Shown: positions 1 to 5,800 of the stretch, in pieces | Layout: every line of letters begins with the position of its first letter | Numbering within the stretch: the stretch's first letter is position 1 | Origin: Oscillospiraceae bacterium | GTDB lineage: Bacteria; Bacillota; Clostridia; Oscillospirales; Ruminococcaceae | Direction of reading: 5' to 3' | NCBI GenBank assembly: GCA_017416665.1 | Contig: JAFQBO010000068.1 | Coordinates: forward strand, 1 to 12,071 | Length of the DNA stretch: 12,071 nucleotides | Program-made: the position numbers and the translations under genes | The notes under the pieces: model-generated | What the model was told of the DNA's origin: nothing | Database searches by the model: none | Seen by the model: only the letters and a program-made list of their open reading frames with translations

Positions 1-31
1 CAAGCCTTTTTAAAGGCTTGCGGGGTCGAGG

Positions 32-238
32 GGCAGAGCCACTCGACGCCGTCCGCAGACGGCGAAATACCCCATCGGAGGCGCATTTACGAGGGGTGAA
101 TTGAAAAACAGCCCGGTGGGCTGTTTTTCAAGAGGGGACGCTTTGCAAGAGAAAGCGTCCCCTTACTTTGGTCGTACTCAAGTTTGCCTGCCGATTTAAT
201 CGGCACGAAATTTTAATTTTAGGTTTTTCTACAGTCTG
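32..238. repeat. Left arm of 207-bp inverted repeat flanking the XRE/SLOG module
   Basis: This segment is the reverse complement of 1184-1390, with position p matching 1422 minus p. The core 47-209 matches 1213-1375 with two mismatches over 163 bp. The outer 15 bp match apart from a diverged block at 41-46, and the inner end carries a compensated 1-base indel near 210-220. The arm is more GC-rich than the genes it encloses. It contains a series of short palindromes at 47-64, 102-130, 134-162 and 189-203. No transposase is present. Confidence 0.9.
102..162. repeat. Pair of strong hairpins inside the inverted-repeat arm
   Basis: Two adjacent palindromes are visible. The first, at 102-130, has a 13-bp stem (TGAAAAACAGCCC with its complement) and a 3-nt loop. 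The second, at 134-162, has an 11-bp stem (GGGGACGCTTT with its complement) around a 7-nt loop. The same pair recurs inverted at 1260-1320. They could be transcription terminators or REP-like units. Neither is followed by a clean T-tract, so the terminator reading is weak. Confidence 0.6.
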
Positions 239-239
239 C

Positions 240-258
240 GGGCGACCAATGGTCGCCC
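240..258. repeat. REP-like palindrome (GGGCGACC...GGTCGCCC)
   Basis: This is a perfect palindrome with 9-bp arms, followed by CTAC. It sits just downstream of the XRE gene stop on the minus strand. Close relatives occur at about 6347-6374, 11958-11989 and 12011-12034, so it belongs to a dispersed intergenic repeat family in this genome. It could help end the XRE transcript, but it has no T-tract. Confidence 0.65.
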
Positions 259-271
259 CTACATTTTACCG

Positions 272-580
272 TCATTTTTTCAGACCTTTTGCGATAACGA
301 TAAGACTTTCCAGCTGTTCTGTATTAAGACCTTTTACAGCCTCCATCAGTTCTTTTTCCTTTGATGGGTTATGTGACTGCGTATCAAAAAATTCTGCAGG
401 AGTTATGCCGAGATATTCACAGATATAGAAAAAGTTAGTCATTGACGGAAAATTTTTTCTTGTTTCAATACCATTAATATAACCTGCACTTTGTCCTAAT
501 GAAAGACTCATATCTCTTGCCGAAATACCTTTTGAATCACGCAATATAGCTAATCTCAAAGCAAATTCTTCTATTTCCAT
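272..580 (-). CDS. XRE-family transcriptional regulator
   Basis: This is a small DNA-binding protein of 102 aa with a Cro/CI-type helix-turn-helix at about residues 8-65. Visible features are LRDSKGISARDMSLSLG, the SAGYINGIE recognition-helix region and the closing LGITPAEFF, all typical of HTH_3-type XRE regulators. The C-terminal third (KELMEAVKGLNTEQLESL onward) is a short helical tail of the sort used for dimerisation. The start was set at 580 because GGTGA lies 5 nt upstream and AAGGA 11 nt upstream; the ATG at 592 is possible. An extension to 619 would put the start codon far from any Shine-Dalgarno site. The gene is divergent from the SLOG-like gene across a 143-bp spacer holding repeated ATCAGTT/GTTGAAC motifs. 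It is probably an autoregulator and repressor of its neighbour; that is inferred from layout. Confidence 0.85.
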   Translation of the reverse strand: MEIEEFALRLAILRDSKGISARDMSLSLGQSAGYINGIETRKNFPSMTNFFYICEYLGITPAEFFDTQSHNPSKEKELMEAVKGLNTEQLESLIVIAKGLKK

Positions 581-630
581 ACTGTTCACCATCCTTGTAT
601 ATAATTGTAATATACACAAAGATAATAATT

Positions 631-709
631 ATTCAGTTGAACTATAAAAAGTGGTTGACATATTCAGTTCAACAAGATATAATATATATAATATATATTT
701 CAATCAGTT
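631..709. promoter_or_regulatory. Candidate operator repeats in the XRE/SLOG intergenic region
   Basis: ATTCAGTT occurs at 631-638 and 662-669, 31 bp apart, which is about three helical turns. A shorter ATCAGTT lies at 703-709. The first two are embedded in an inverted pair, GTTGAAC at 636-642 and GTTCAAC at 667-673. That pair brackets the -35 box and reaches the spacer of the plus-strand promoter. Binding here by the divergent XRE protein would occlude RNA polymerase. The repeats are seen directly; the binding is inferred. Confidence 0.5.
655..683 (+). promoter_or_regulatory. Sigma-A promoter of the SLOG-like gene
   Basis: TTGACA at 655-660 and TATAAT at 678-683 are separated by exactly 17 bp, a full consensus match. 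Transcription would begin near 690, about 34 nt before the start codon. A promoter this strong suits a gene held off by a repressor. Confidence 0.85.
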
Positions 710-723
710 AAGGAGATAAAAAA

Positions 724-1161
724 ATGACCTGTACATTTTTCGGAAACAGAAATACACCATCAGACATTCAACCAAAACTTGAGGAAATTCTTGAAGAATA
801 TATAAAAAACAACAAAGCGGATAAATTTTATGTCGGCAATCATGGAAGTTTTGACTCTATGGTTCTCACAACTCTCAGAAAGCTGAAAAAAATTTATCCG
901 CATATTGATTACACTGTTGTTCTTGCCTATATGCCCACCGAAAAAGACAACATTTACGATTACTCCGAAACCCTTTATCCCGAGGGACTTGAAACAGTTC
1001 CGCAAAGATTTGCCATAGACAGAAGAAATAGATGGATGCTTGAAAAATCCGATATGGTGATTGCTTATGCCAGAAACGATTATAGCTGTTCCGCAAAATA
1101 TATGAAACTTGCCCGAAATAAAAAGAAGGAAATTATTAATATATTTGAAATAAAAAATTAA
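724..1161 (+). CDS. SLOG-superfamily protein, DUF1273/YpsA-like
   Basis: This 145-aa protein has a Rossmann-like fold signature seen in small Firmicute proteins of the SLOG superfamily. It opens with TCTFFGNRNTP and continues with FYVGNHGSFDSMV (36-48), a nucleotide-ligand loop candidate, then YTVVLAYMP (63-71), YPEGLETVPQRFAIDRRNRWM (85-105) and SDMVIAY (109-115). SLOG proteins bind nucleotide-derived ligands, and several families belong to conflict or defence systems. The role of this one is unknown. As I recall the family, relatives usually carry a Gly-Gly-Ala turn near the C-terminus; here the matching place reads SCSA (121-124), so ligand binding may differ. AAGGAG lies 8 nt before the ATG. 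It is the only gene sharing the inverted-repeat bracket with the XRE regulator, which suggests a two-gene module. Family assignment is fairly secure; function is not. Confidence 0.75.
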   Translation: MTCTFFGNRNTPSDIQPKLEEILEEYIKNNKADKFYVGNHGSFDSMVLTTLRKLKKIYPHIDYTVVLAYMPTEKDNIYDYSETLYPEGLETVPQRFAIDRRNRWMLEKSDMVIAYARNDYSCSAKYMKLARNKKKEIINIFEIKN

Positions 1162-1183
1162 AGGAGCTGTTTTTGCAACTCCT

Positions 1184-1390
1184 CAGACTGTAGAAAAACC
1201 TCAAAATTAAAGTTCGTGCCGATTAAATCGGCAGGCAAACTTGAGTACGACCAAAGTAAGGGGACGCTTTCTCTTGCAAAGCGTCCCCTCTTGAAAAACA
1301 GCCCACTGGGCTGTTTTTCAATTCACCCCTCGTAAATGCGCCTCCGATGGGTTATTTCGCCGTCTGCGGACGGCGACCAAAGGCTCTGCC
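1184..1390. repeat. Right arm of 207-bp inverted repeat
   Basis: This is the inverted copy of 32-238. It starts 22 bp after the stop codon of the SLOG-like gene. The 13-bp-stem hairpin at 1292-1320 is the partner of the one at 102-130; one of the two core mismatches lies in its loop. The arm could act as a site for homologous inversion or as the end of a composite mobile unit. The sequence alone does not decide between these. Confidence 0.9.
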
Positions 1391-1530
1391 GAGTGCCAAC
1401 GGCATGCAGAGCAGAAACCGCAAACTTTTGCACCACAGGCATGCAAGCAAAAAAGTTTGATCAAAACTTTTAGTTTTGTGAATACAGACTTTTTCGACAG
1501 GCTGAGGACGATCATTGATCGCCCGTTTTT
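1391..1530. other. Repeat-derived spacer without a gene
   Basis: Between the right inverted-repeat arm and the DUF3793 gene lies GC-mixed sequence with no credible coding region. It resembles degenerate intergenic repeat material and includes short self-complementary words such as GGCATGC. A palindrome at 1509-1521 (CGATCA-T-TGATCG) is followed by CCCG and a T-run on the plus strand. It looks like a weak plus-strand terminator, though nothing upstream clearly needs it except the SLOG-like gene. Confidence 0.4.
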
Positions 1531-2103
1531 TTATGATATTTTAAGTGCCTTGTAAATATCGACACCGTCATTTAGTTTTCCGCAAAGAAAATTTCTGCAT
1601 TTTCTGTAATTTGAGAAAATTCTTTTTGCTTTTTCTTCGCTTCCGTAAACCTTCCAGAAACCGCATATTTTAAAATTTTCGCCTTTATTTTCAATGAATC
1701 CCATAACATCTTCAAGAGGGTAGTCAAGGAAAATCCCGATTTCGTGCGGAAAGTCATTACAGCCTTTTATTCTTGAGGCAAGAAAGTCAATATAGCCATC
1801 AAGAGAGATATTCAAAGGATACCCGTTTTTTGTCAGCAGTTCAGCCGCATTGCGGTCGCTTATACGCTTTAAAAGGAGTTTTTCGTTATAGACAAGCATA
1901 AGCACACGATTTTTGCATTTGCATAAAATTCTGCTTTTCAGACCTTTTACTGATGCCTTTTTGTTAAAGACATTTATATGATAATTTAATTCAAACTCAT
2001 CAGCACCAACTGATATAAGACTTGCACATTTTATCCCGAGCAATGTCGGTGCGGAATGATACGCAAGCTTACGGCTGAATTTTTCACATTCAATTACTGA
2101 CAT
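1531..2103 (-). CDS. DUF3793 family protein
   Basis: This 190-aa soluble protein is recognised by the family's C-terminal signature: PHEIGIFLDYPLEDVMGFIE (119-138), followed by NKGENFKICGFWKVYG (139-154) and a basic, Cys-containing tail. The N-terminal half is less typical and includes a Lys/Cys-rich stretch (ILCKCKNR, 59-66). The biochemical function is unknown. Members are often found in anaerobic Firmicutes next to DUF2325, flavodoxin or ferrous-iron uptake genes, which hints at iron or redox metabolism. GGAGGG lies 7 nt before the start. It is the second gene of an operon, 45 bp after DUF2325, with a GTTAGT-N4-GCTAAC palindrome in the gap. No strong terminator follows. The family call is confident; the iron link is inference. 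Confidence 0.8.
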   Translation of the reverse strand: MSVIECEKFSRKLAYHSAPTLLGIKCASLISVGADEFELNYHINVFNKKASVKGLKSRILCKCKNRVLMLVYNEKLLLKRISDRNAAELLTKNGYPLNISLDGYIDFLASRIKGCNDFPHEIGIFLDYPLEDVMGFIENKGENFKICGFWKVYGSEEKAKRIFSNYRKCRNFLCGKLNDGVDIYKALKIS

Positions 2104-2120
2104 ATTTATTCCCTCCGTTC

Positions 2121-2136
2121 GTTAGTGGATGCTAAC
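2121..2136. promoter_or_regulatory. Internal palindrome GTTAGT-GGAT-GCTAAC between DUF2325 and DUF3793
   Basis: This 16-bp imperfect palindrome has the same GTTAG/CTAAC arms and the same overall length as the one at 2457-2472. It lies just upstream of the DUF3793 ribosome binding site. It could be a second operator or an RNA hairpin over the intercistronic region. Its matching architecture favours the operator reading. Confidence 0.5.
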
Positions 2137-2148
2137 CGTTATACAGAT

Positions 2149-2430
2149 TTAAACGCAGTACTGATCAAGTACGGTCTTTAAAGCATTTACGCTTGCGTTA
2201 TGTATTCTTGCGACAGGGATGCCATGTTTCTGCGAACGCTGATTTACAGTTTTAGCCATTTTGTGTGAGCAGGTGTTTGTAAATACTACCATTAAATCTG
2301 GTTCACCAAGCTTATTGTCAAAATCCGCCTGAATCTGTGTAAACACTTTTGCCTTGCAGTTATACGATTTGCATATATCTTTATATCTTGTGGCCATACG
2401 GTCGTTACCGCCAACAACAACAATACTCAT
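2149..2430 (-). CDS. DUF2325 domain protein
   Basis: This 93-aa protein is a single Rossmann-like DUF2325 domain. It begins MSIVVVGGNDRM, the family's hallmark glycine-turn start. It continues with an YKDICKSYNCKAKVFTQ segment, then PDLMVVFTNTCSHKMAKTV (44-62) and ends KHGIPVARIHNASVNALKTVL. Cys53 and His56 sit where the family places conserved small-molecule or metal ligands. No enzymatic activity is established. AAAGGA lies upstream of the start, and a consensus promoter with a palindrome at its start site precedes it. It is the first gene of the operon with DUF3793. That recurring pairing and the DtxR-like palindromes suggest a metal-linked role, as inference. Confidence 0.82.
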   Translation of the reverse strand: MSIVVVGGNDRMATRYKDICKSYNCKAKVFTQIQADFDNKLGEPDLMVVFTNTCSHKMAKTVNQRSQKHGIPVARIHNASVNALKTVLDQYCV

Positions 2431-2456
2431 AATTTGTTTTTCCTTTCAGATAATTG

Positions 2457-2472
2457 GTTAGCTTTTGCTAAC
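2457..2472. promoter_or_regulatory. Operator-like palindrome GTTAGC-TTTT-GCTAAC
   Basis: This perfect 6-bp inverted repeat around a 4-nt centre is placed 8-23 bp downstream of the DUF2325 -10 box, so it covers the start site and early transcript. The GTTAG/CTAAC arms resemble half-sites of DtxR/IdeR/MntR-type metalloregulators (consensus TTAGGTTAGCCTAACCTAA). Which regulator binds is not shown by the sequence. Confidence 0.6.
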
Positions 2473-2480
2473 TGAGATAT

Positions 2481-2509
2481 ATTATACATGAAAAAAATTT
2501 GTTTGTCAA
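2481..2509 (-). promoter_or_regulatory. Sigma-A promoter of the DUF2325-DUF3793 operon
   Basis: On the minus strand TTGACA (2504-2509) and TATAAT (2481-2486) are spaced 17 bp apart, a full consensus. Its -35 box lies only 18 bp from the -35 box of the divergent TfoX-domain gene promoter, so the two promoters are back to back. Confidence 0.85.
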
Positions 2510-2527
2510 CATCAAATTTTTTAAATA

Positions 2528-2556
2528 TTGACAATTTTTCAAAAAGATGTTACAAT
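2528..2556 (+). promoter_or_regulatory. Sigma-A promoter of the TfoX-domain gene
   Basis: TTGACA at 2528-2533 and TACAAT at 2551-2556 have a 17-bp spacer and an extended -10 TG at 2548-2549. Transcription would start near 2563. This excludes an upstream ATG at 2547 as the translation start. Confidence 0.8.
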
Positions 2557-2591
2557 ATACAAAAATTTCTGTAAAAGAAAAGGAGAATTTT

Positions 2592-2912
2592 ATGTCTTCC
2601 ACAAAAGAATATCTTGATTTTATACTTGAACAGCTTTCAGAAATTGATAAAATTGCATATCGTCAGATGATGGGAGAATACATACTTTACTATAAGGATA
2701 AAATTTTTGGCGGGATATATGATGACAGATTTTTAATAAAGCCTGTTAAATCAGCCCTGGAGCTTATGCCCGACGCTTCATATGAATTACCATATGATGG
2801 TGCAAAACCGATGCTTATGGTAAATAATGTAGAGGACAGTGATTTTTTGAAAACACTTGTTTTAAAGATCTATGATGAACTGCCTGCACCAAAAAAACGT
2901 AAAAAGAAATAA
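2592..2912 (+). CDS. TfoX N-terminal domain protein
   Basis: This 106-aa protein consists almost entirely of a TfoX_N domain. It contains YRQMMGEYILYYKDKIFGGIYDDRFLIKPV (23-52), the beta-strand core that in the family reads roughly MFGgyglY.dg..Fali.ddrlYlK. The C-terminus is a lysine-rich tail (PAPKKRKKK). In gammaproteobacteria TfoX/Sxy promotes competence gene expression. Stand-alone TfoX_N proteins in Firmicutes have no settled function, so no competence role is claimed. The start at 2592 was chosen because AAGGAG lies 7 nt upstream and the promoter's start site is downstream of the earlier ATG at 2547. It is monocistronic, ended by a strong hairpin at 2921-2947. The basic tail may bind nucleic acid. 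Confidence 0.82.
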   Translation: MSSTKEYLDFILEQLSEIDKIAYRQMMGEYILYYKDKIFGGIYDDRFLIKPVKSALELMPDASYELPYDGAKPMLMVNNVEDSDFLKTLVLKIYDELPAPKKRKKK

Positions 2913-2920
2913 AACAGCTT

Positions 2921-2947
2921 GCCCGATCGTTTACGATCGGGCTTTTT
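2921..2947. terminator. Rho-independent terminator between the TfoX-domain gene and spo0A
   Basis: A GC-rich stem, GCCCGATCG with its complement, surrounds a TTTA loop and is followed by CTTTTTG on the plus strand. It starts 8 bp after the TfoX-domain stop codon. spo0A converges from the right and ends at 2987, so the same hairpin may also end its transcript, although the minus-strand tail is poorer in T. Confidence 0.9.
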
Positions 2948-2986
2948 GCTGTATATGAGAAAAGAAAAATACCGGAAATTGCTGAT

Positions 2987-3739
2987 TTATGCAGTAAGGG
3001 CGATTTTTCCGCCATGAACTCTGAGCTTGTCTGTTACCAGAGCGATAAATTCAGAATTGGTCGGCTTTCCCTTACATGTATTTACAGTGTAACCAAAAAA
3101 TGAATTAAGCATGTCGAGATTTCCTCTGTCCCAGGCTATTTCTATGGCGTGACGGATTGCTCGTTCCACTCTTGAAGATGTTGTATCAAATTTTTCTGCG
3201 ATTGTCGGATAAAGCATTTTTGTTACCGATTCAAGCAGTTCACTGTTTTCCAGAGAAGAAAGAATTGCTTCACGCAGATAATGATAACCTTTTATATGTG
3301 CCGGCACACCAAGCTGATGAATTATGTCTGTTACAATTACTTTAATGTCATCAGATTTATTGGATGTTCCGTGTGCAATATCGTTGATACTGTTAATCAG
3401 GAGCCGGAAGTTTAACGGCTTAATCATAAAATAAGCAGCTCCTGCACTCATAACTTTTTTCTCAATAAATGGTGCGTCATATGCTGACACAACAATAAAT
3501 TCAGGTTTGGTTCCGTTAAGCTCTTTCACCTTTTCAATAAGTTCCGTTGCATCTGTCTGTGGAAGAATTGCGTCTGTAATTACAATGTCGGGTCTTTCGC
3601 TTTTTATTGTATCAAGCAGTATTCCGCCATCCTTAGGTCGTGTTATGGCGTACATTCCATGCTTGCGAAGTTCATTTGCACAATCTATACCAAACTCTAC
3701 GCTGTTGTCTCCAATTAACACTTTTATTTTGTCTACCAT
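2987..3739 (-). CDS. spo0A: Sporulation response regulator Spo0A
   Basis: Spo0A is the master regulator of sporulation entry, a response regulator that binds 0A boxes once phosphorylated. The 250-aa protein has a receiver (about 4-122) and a DNA-binding effector domain (about 130-245). The effector keeps the hallmark helices: [20 protein letters not shown] (188-207), then FFGYTVN and [16 protein letters not shown], close to Bacillus. The receiver retains the phosphoacceptor Asp56 ([11 protein letters not shown]), Ser85 at the switch Ser/Thr position and Lys107-Pro. However, the acid pocket reads GDN (10-12), where Bacillus has ADD, so one metal-binding Asp is Asn. The usual MPHLDG loop is LPQTDA. 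AGGAGGT gives a strong ribosome site. It is divergent from spoIVB, unlike the usual spoIVB-spo0A order. The identity is secure; the activation mechanism may be altered. Confidence 0.96.
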   Translation of the reverse strand: MVDKIKVLIGDNSVEFGIDCANELRKHGMYAITRPKDGGILLDTIKSERPDIVITDAILPQTDATELIEKVKELNGTKPEFIVVSAYDAPFIEKKVMSAGAAYFMIKPLNFRLLINSINDIAHGTSNKSDDIKVIVTDIIHQLGVPAHIKGYHYLREAILSSLENSELLESVTKMLYPTIAEKFDTTSSRVERAIRHAIEIAWDRGNLDMLNSFFGYTVNTCKGKPTNSEFIALVTDKLRVHGGKIALTA

Positions 3740-4070
3740 TGTTCTACCTCCTAAAAAAATCTACAACCTAATATTAACATAATATTTCCATTTTAGCAAT
3801 AGCAAATATTAACTGATTATGACAGAAAATGGGTTATTTTGTAAATAAAGTTTGAAATTTCTGTAAACAAAACAAAAAATTATGATTTATTTAAGGTTAT
3901 AAAACAATTTAACAGAGATTATTTGTTTATTTTCTTGAAATTTTATTTTTTAAAGAAATTTTTGAAGAATTTTAGTCAGAAAATTGCCTTAATAAAAAAG
4001 CTGCAAACAGACAATATTATAATCAGAAAATAAGAATATGTTCTGAATTATTGTAGGAAAGGAATAATAA
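3740..4070. other. AT-rich spo0A-spoIVB divergent intergenic region
   Basis: This stretch of 331 bp has no coding capacity of note and is very AT-rich with long A and T runs. It must hold the control regions of both sporulation genes. A sigma-G-type promoter would be expected ahead of spoIVB, but none matched convincingly. The spoIVB side ends with AAAGGA before the start codon. Confidence 0.5.
3816..3845 (-). promoter_or_regulatory. Possible sigma-A-like promoter of spo0A
   Basis: On the minus strand TTTACA (3840-3845) and CATAAT (3816-3821) are 18 bp apart, about 77 nt upstream of the start codon. Two hexamer positions deviate and the background is AT-rich, so chance similarity is possible. 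No clear sigma-H promoter or 0A box could be picked out by eye. Confidence 0.35.
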
Positions 4071-5273
4071 ATGAAAAAATCAATAAAAATTTTTCTTGTA
4101 TCAGCAGGTCTGTTTGCAGTTAATATCTGCGGAATATCAGGATATTATGCAGTAAATCTTCCGGACAGCTATTACGTTTCGACAGGTGATGAACTTGAGC
4201 TTTCGACAGTTTTTTCAATAGATGCGGTTTCAGGTAGTGGTACAGCATCGGTTTCAAAATGCGTAATTCCCCAGACAAACAAAACCAGTTTACGTCTTTT
4301 CGGAATATTTCCTGTTAAAAACGTTGAAGTAAAAACATTTGAACAGCCTATGCTTATACCTGGTGGTGAACCATTCGGCATAAAGCTTCTTATGGAGGGC
4401 GTCATGATTGTTGGAACTGATGAAGTGCGTACATCTTCAGGTATGGAAAATCCGGCAGAGGAGTGCGGACTTAAAAAAGGTGATATTATTCTGTCAGCAA
4501 ACGACTGTGAAATTTCCTCAAATACTGAATTTGCGGAAATTGTTTCACATTCAGATGGAAAACCGATAACAATAGTATATTCACACAATGATGAAAAAAA
4601 ACAGACAGAGCTTTATCCGGTACGATCTTTCTCTGACGGCGTCTACAAGGCCGGATTATGGGTGCGTGACAGTACCGCAGGGATAGGCACCATGACTTTT
4701 TATGAGGCTTCAACAAGCCGTTTCGGAGGACTGGGACATCCTGTGTGTGATAATGATACAGGTGACATAATTCCTATTCTTAAAGGTGAAACAGCGGAGG
4801 TGAATATTAATAAAGTTGTCAAGGGTAAAGAGGGTGCTCCTGGTGAACTGCATGGATGTTTTTCGTCTGAATTGTCAAGCGGTGTAATTTACAAAAACAA
4901 TAATTACGGTGTTTTTGGTGAATTGTTCTCAGTTGACAGTAAGAGCAGGGAACTGCCGATGGGTCTTAAACAAGACGTAAAAAAAGGACCTGCAGTCATT
5001 CGTACGACGATTGACGAAACAGGACCTCATGAATATGATATTGAAATAATTGATATAAATTACAATGATGATGATACAAAAAATATGACGATATGTGTGA
5101 CGGATAAAGAGCTTCTTGAAAAAACAGGTGGTATTGTACAGGGCATGAGCGGAAGTCCTATCATACAGGACGGAAAGCTTATTGGTGCGGTTACACATGT
5201 ACTTGTAAATGATCCTGAAAAAGGATTTGGTATTTTTTGTGAAAATATGTACGAAACCGGATTTGGACAGTAA
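4071..5273 (+). CDS. spoIVB: SpoIVB serine peptidase
   Basis: SpoIVB is made in the forespore and secreted across its inner membrane. There it triggers SpoIVFB-dependent pro-sigma-K processing in the mother cell. The 400-aa protein begins with a signal anchor (about 5-28). A PDZ domain follows at about 95-185 (IPGGEPFGIKL, then GLKKGDIILSAND), then the S55-family peptidase domain. The conserved RDSTAGIGTMTFYE (199-212) precedes catalytic His223 (GLGHPV). The nucleophile Ser360 lies in IVQGMSGSP and is followed by KLIGAVTHVLVNDPEKGFGI. Asp345 is 15 residues before the Ser, the spacing of the Bacillus triad. Length is close to Bacillus (about 426 aa). AAAGGA lies upstream of the start. The triad is complete, so the enzyme should be active. 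It is divergent from spo0A, breaking the usual gene order. Confidence 0.96.
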   Translation: MKKSIKIFLVSAGLFAVNICGISGYYAVNLPDSYYVSTGDELELSTVFSIDAVSGSGTASVSKCVIPQTNKTSLRLFGIFPVKNVEVKTFEQPMLIPGGEPFGIKLLMEGVMIVGTDEVRTSSGMENPAEECGLKKGDIILSANDCEISSNTEFAEIVSHSDGKPITIVYSHNDEKKQTELYPVRSFSDGVYKAGLWVRDSTAGIGTMTFYEASTSRFGGLGHPVCDNDTGDIIPILKGETAEVNINKVVKGKEGAPGELHGCFSSELSSGVIYKNNNYGVFGELFSVDSKSRELPMGLKQDVKKGPAVIRTTIDETGPHEYDIEIIDINYNDDDTKNMTICVTDKELLEKTGGIVQGMSGSPIIQDGKLIGAVTHVLVNDPEKGFGIFCENMYETGFGQ

Positions 5274-5332
5274 GAAAATGTATTGGGACAGCTTTTAAAA
5301 TGTACTTCTGAAGAATTTTTCAACAAACTGAA

Positions 5333-5362
5333 GCGGACACTCCAAAAAAGAGTGCCCGCTTT
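5333..5362. terminator. Convergent terminator between spoIVB and the TM2 gene
   Basis: A hairpin with arms GCGGACACTC (5333-5342) and GAGTGCCCGC (5350-5359) has a single A-C mismatch in the stem, followed by TTTATG on the plus strand. It lies 60 bp after spoIVB and 14 bp before the TM2 gene's stop on the opposite strand, so it can serve both. T-tracts on both sides are short. Confidence 0.75.
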
Positions 5363-5372
5363 ATGTACAAAA

Positions 5373-5762
5373 CTATTTTTTCAGATAATAAGGATTTGGT
5401 TTCAACAAAAGAACAAGTAGATCAATAACTACTCCTATGCCAAATAAACCACCGGTAAACAAATACAAAATTCCAAGTGCAATTTTGCCCTCATAAAACT
5501 TGTGACCACATACGGTAAAAAGACAAAGTAAAATAGAAATCCACTTGTTTTTAGCAGTTATTCCCTCAGGCAAGTAACCTGTATTGTTGTTTTGTGTTGT
5601 ATTATTACTGAATAAGTTGATATTGATTATTGGACGACCGTTTGTACCGGATGAGTTATTAAAAAACTTATTTCCTGGTTGTGCGTTATTCAATGGTTGA
5701 TCGCAATAAGCACATCTGGCAGCACTATCACTGTTATTTCCTCCGCACCTCTCACATATCAT
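5373..5762 (-). CDS. Zinc-ribbon and TM2 domain membrane protein
   Basis: This 129-aa protein has three visible parts. An N-terminal zinc ribbon has two Cys pairs (C3/C6 and C17/C20: MICERCGG and CAYC). A low-complexity Asn/Thr-rich linker spans about 24-66. A C-terminal TM2 domain (71-121) has two hydrophobic segments around the short polar GHKFYEGK turn and Asp114. TM2 proteins are small two-pass membrane proteins of unclear function; the zinc ribbon would face the cytoplasm. GGGGGTGA lies 5 nt before the start codon and a consensus promoter precedes it. It is monocistronic. No partner is implied by the neighbours, a sporulation protease gene and a tRNA. The domain call is confident; the cellular role is unknown. 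Confidence 0.88.
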   Translation of the reverse strand: MICERCGGNNSDSAARCAYCDQPLNNAQPGNKFFNNSSGTNGRPIININLFSNNTTQNNNTGYLPEGITAKNKWISILLCLFTVCGHKFYEGKIALGILYLFTGGLFGIGVVIDLLVLLLKPNPYYLKK

Positions 5763-5800
5763 GTTTTCACCCCCGCAATATTCTATGATTTAACATAAAA

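Noticed and set aside
168..428. Plus-strand frame of 86 codons over the repeat arm and XRE gene
   Set aside because: It is antisense to the XRE gene and starts inside a repeat; its composition is not protein-like.
760..1096. Two minus-strand frames opposite the SLOG-like gene
   Set aside because: They lie antisense to a gene with clear motifs, a consensus promoter and a ribosome site.
1318..1515. 65-codon minus-strand frame in the repeat-derived spacer
   Set aside because: It runs through the inverted-repeat arm and has no ribosome site or recognisable domain.
3960..4060. Sigma-G promoter for spoIVB
   Set aside because: Expected from known biology, but no pair of -35 and -10 elements at correct spacing stood out from the AT-rich background; the TATAAT at 4018-4023 lacks a -35 box.
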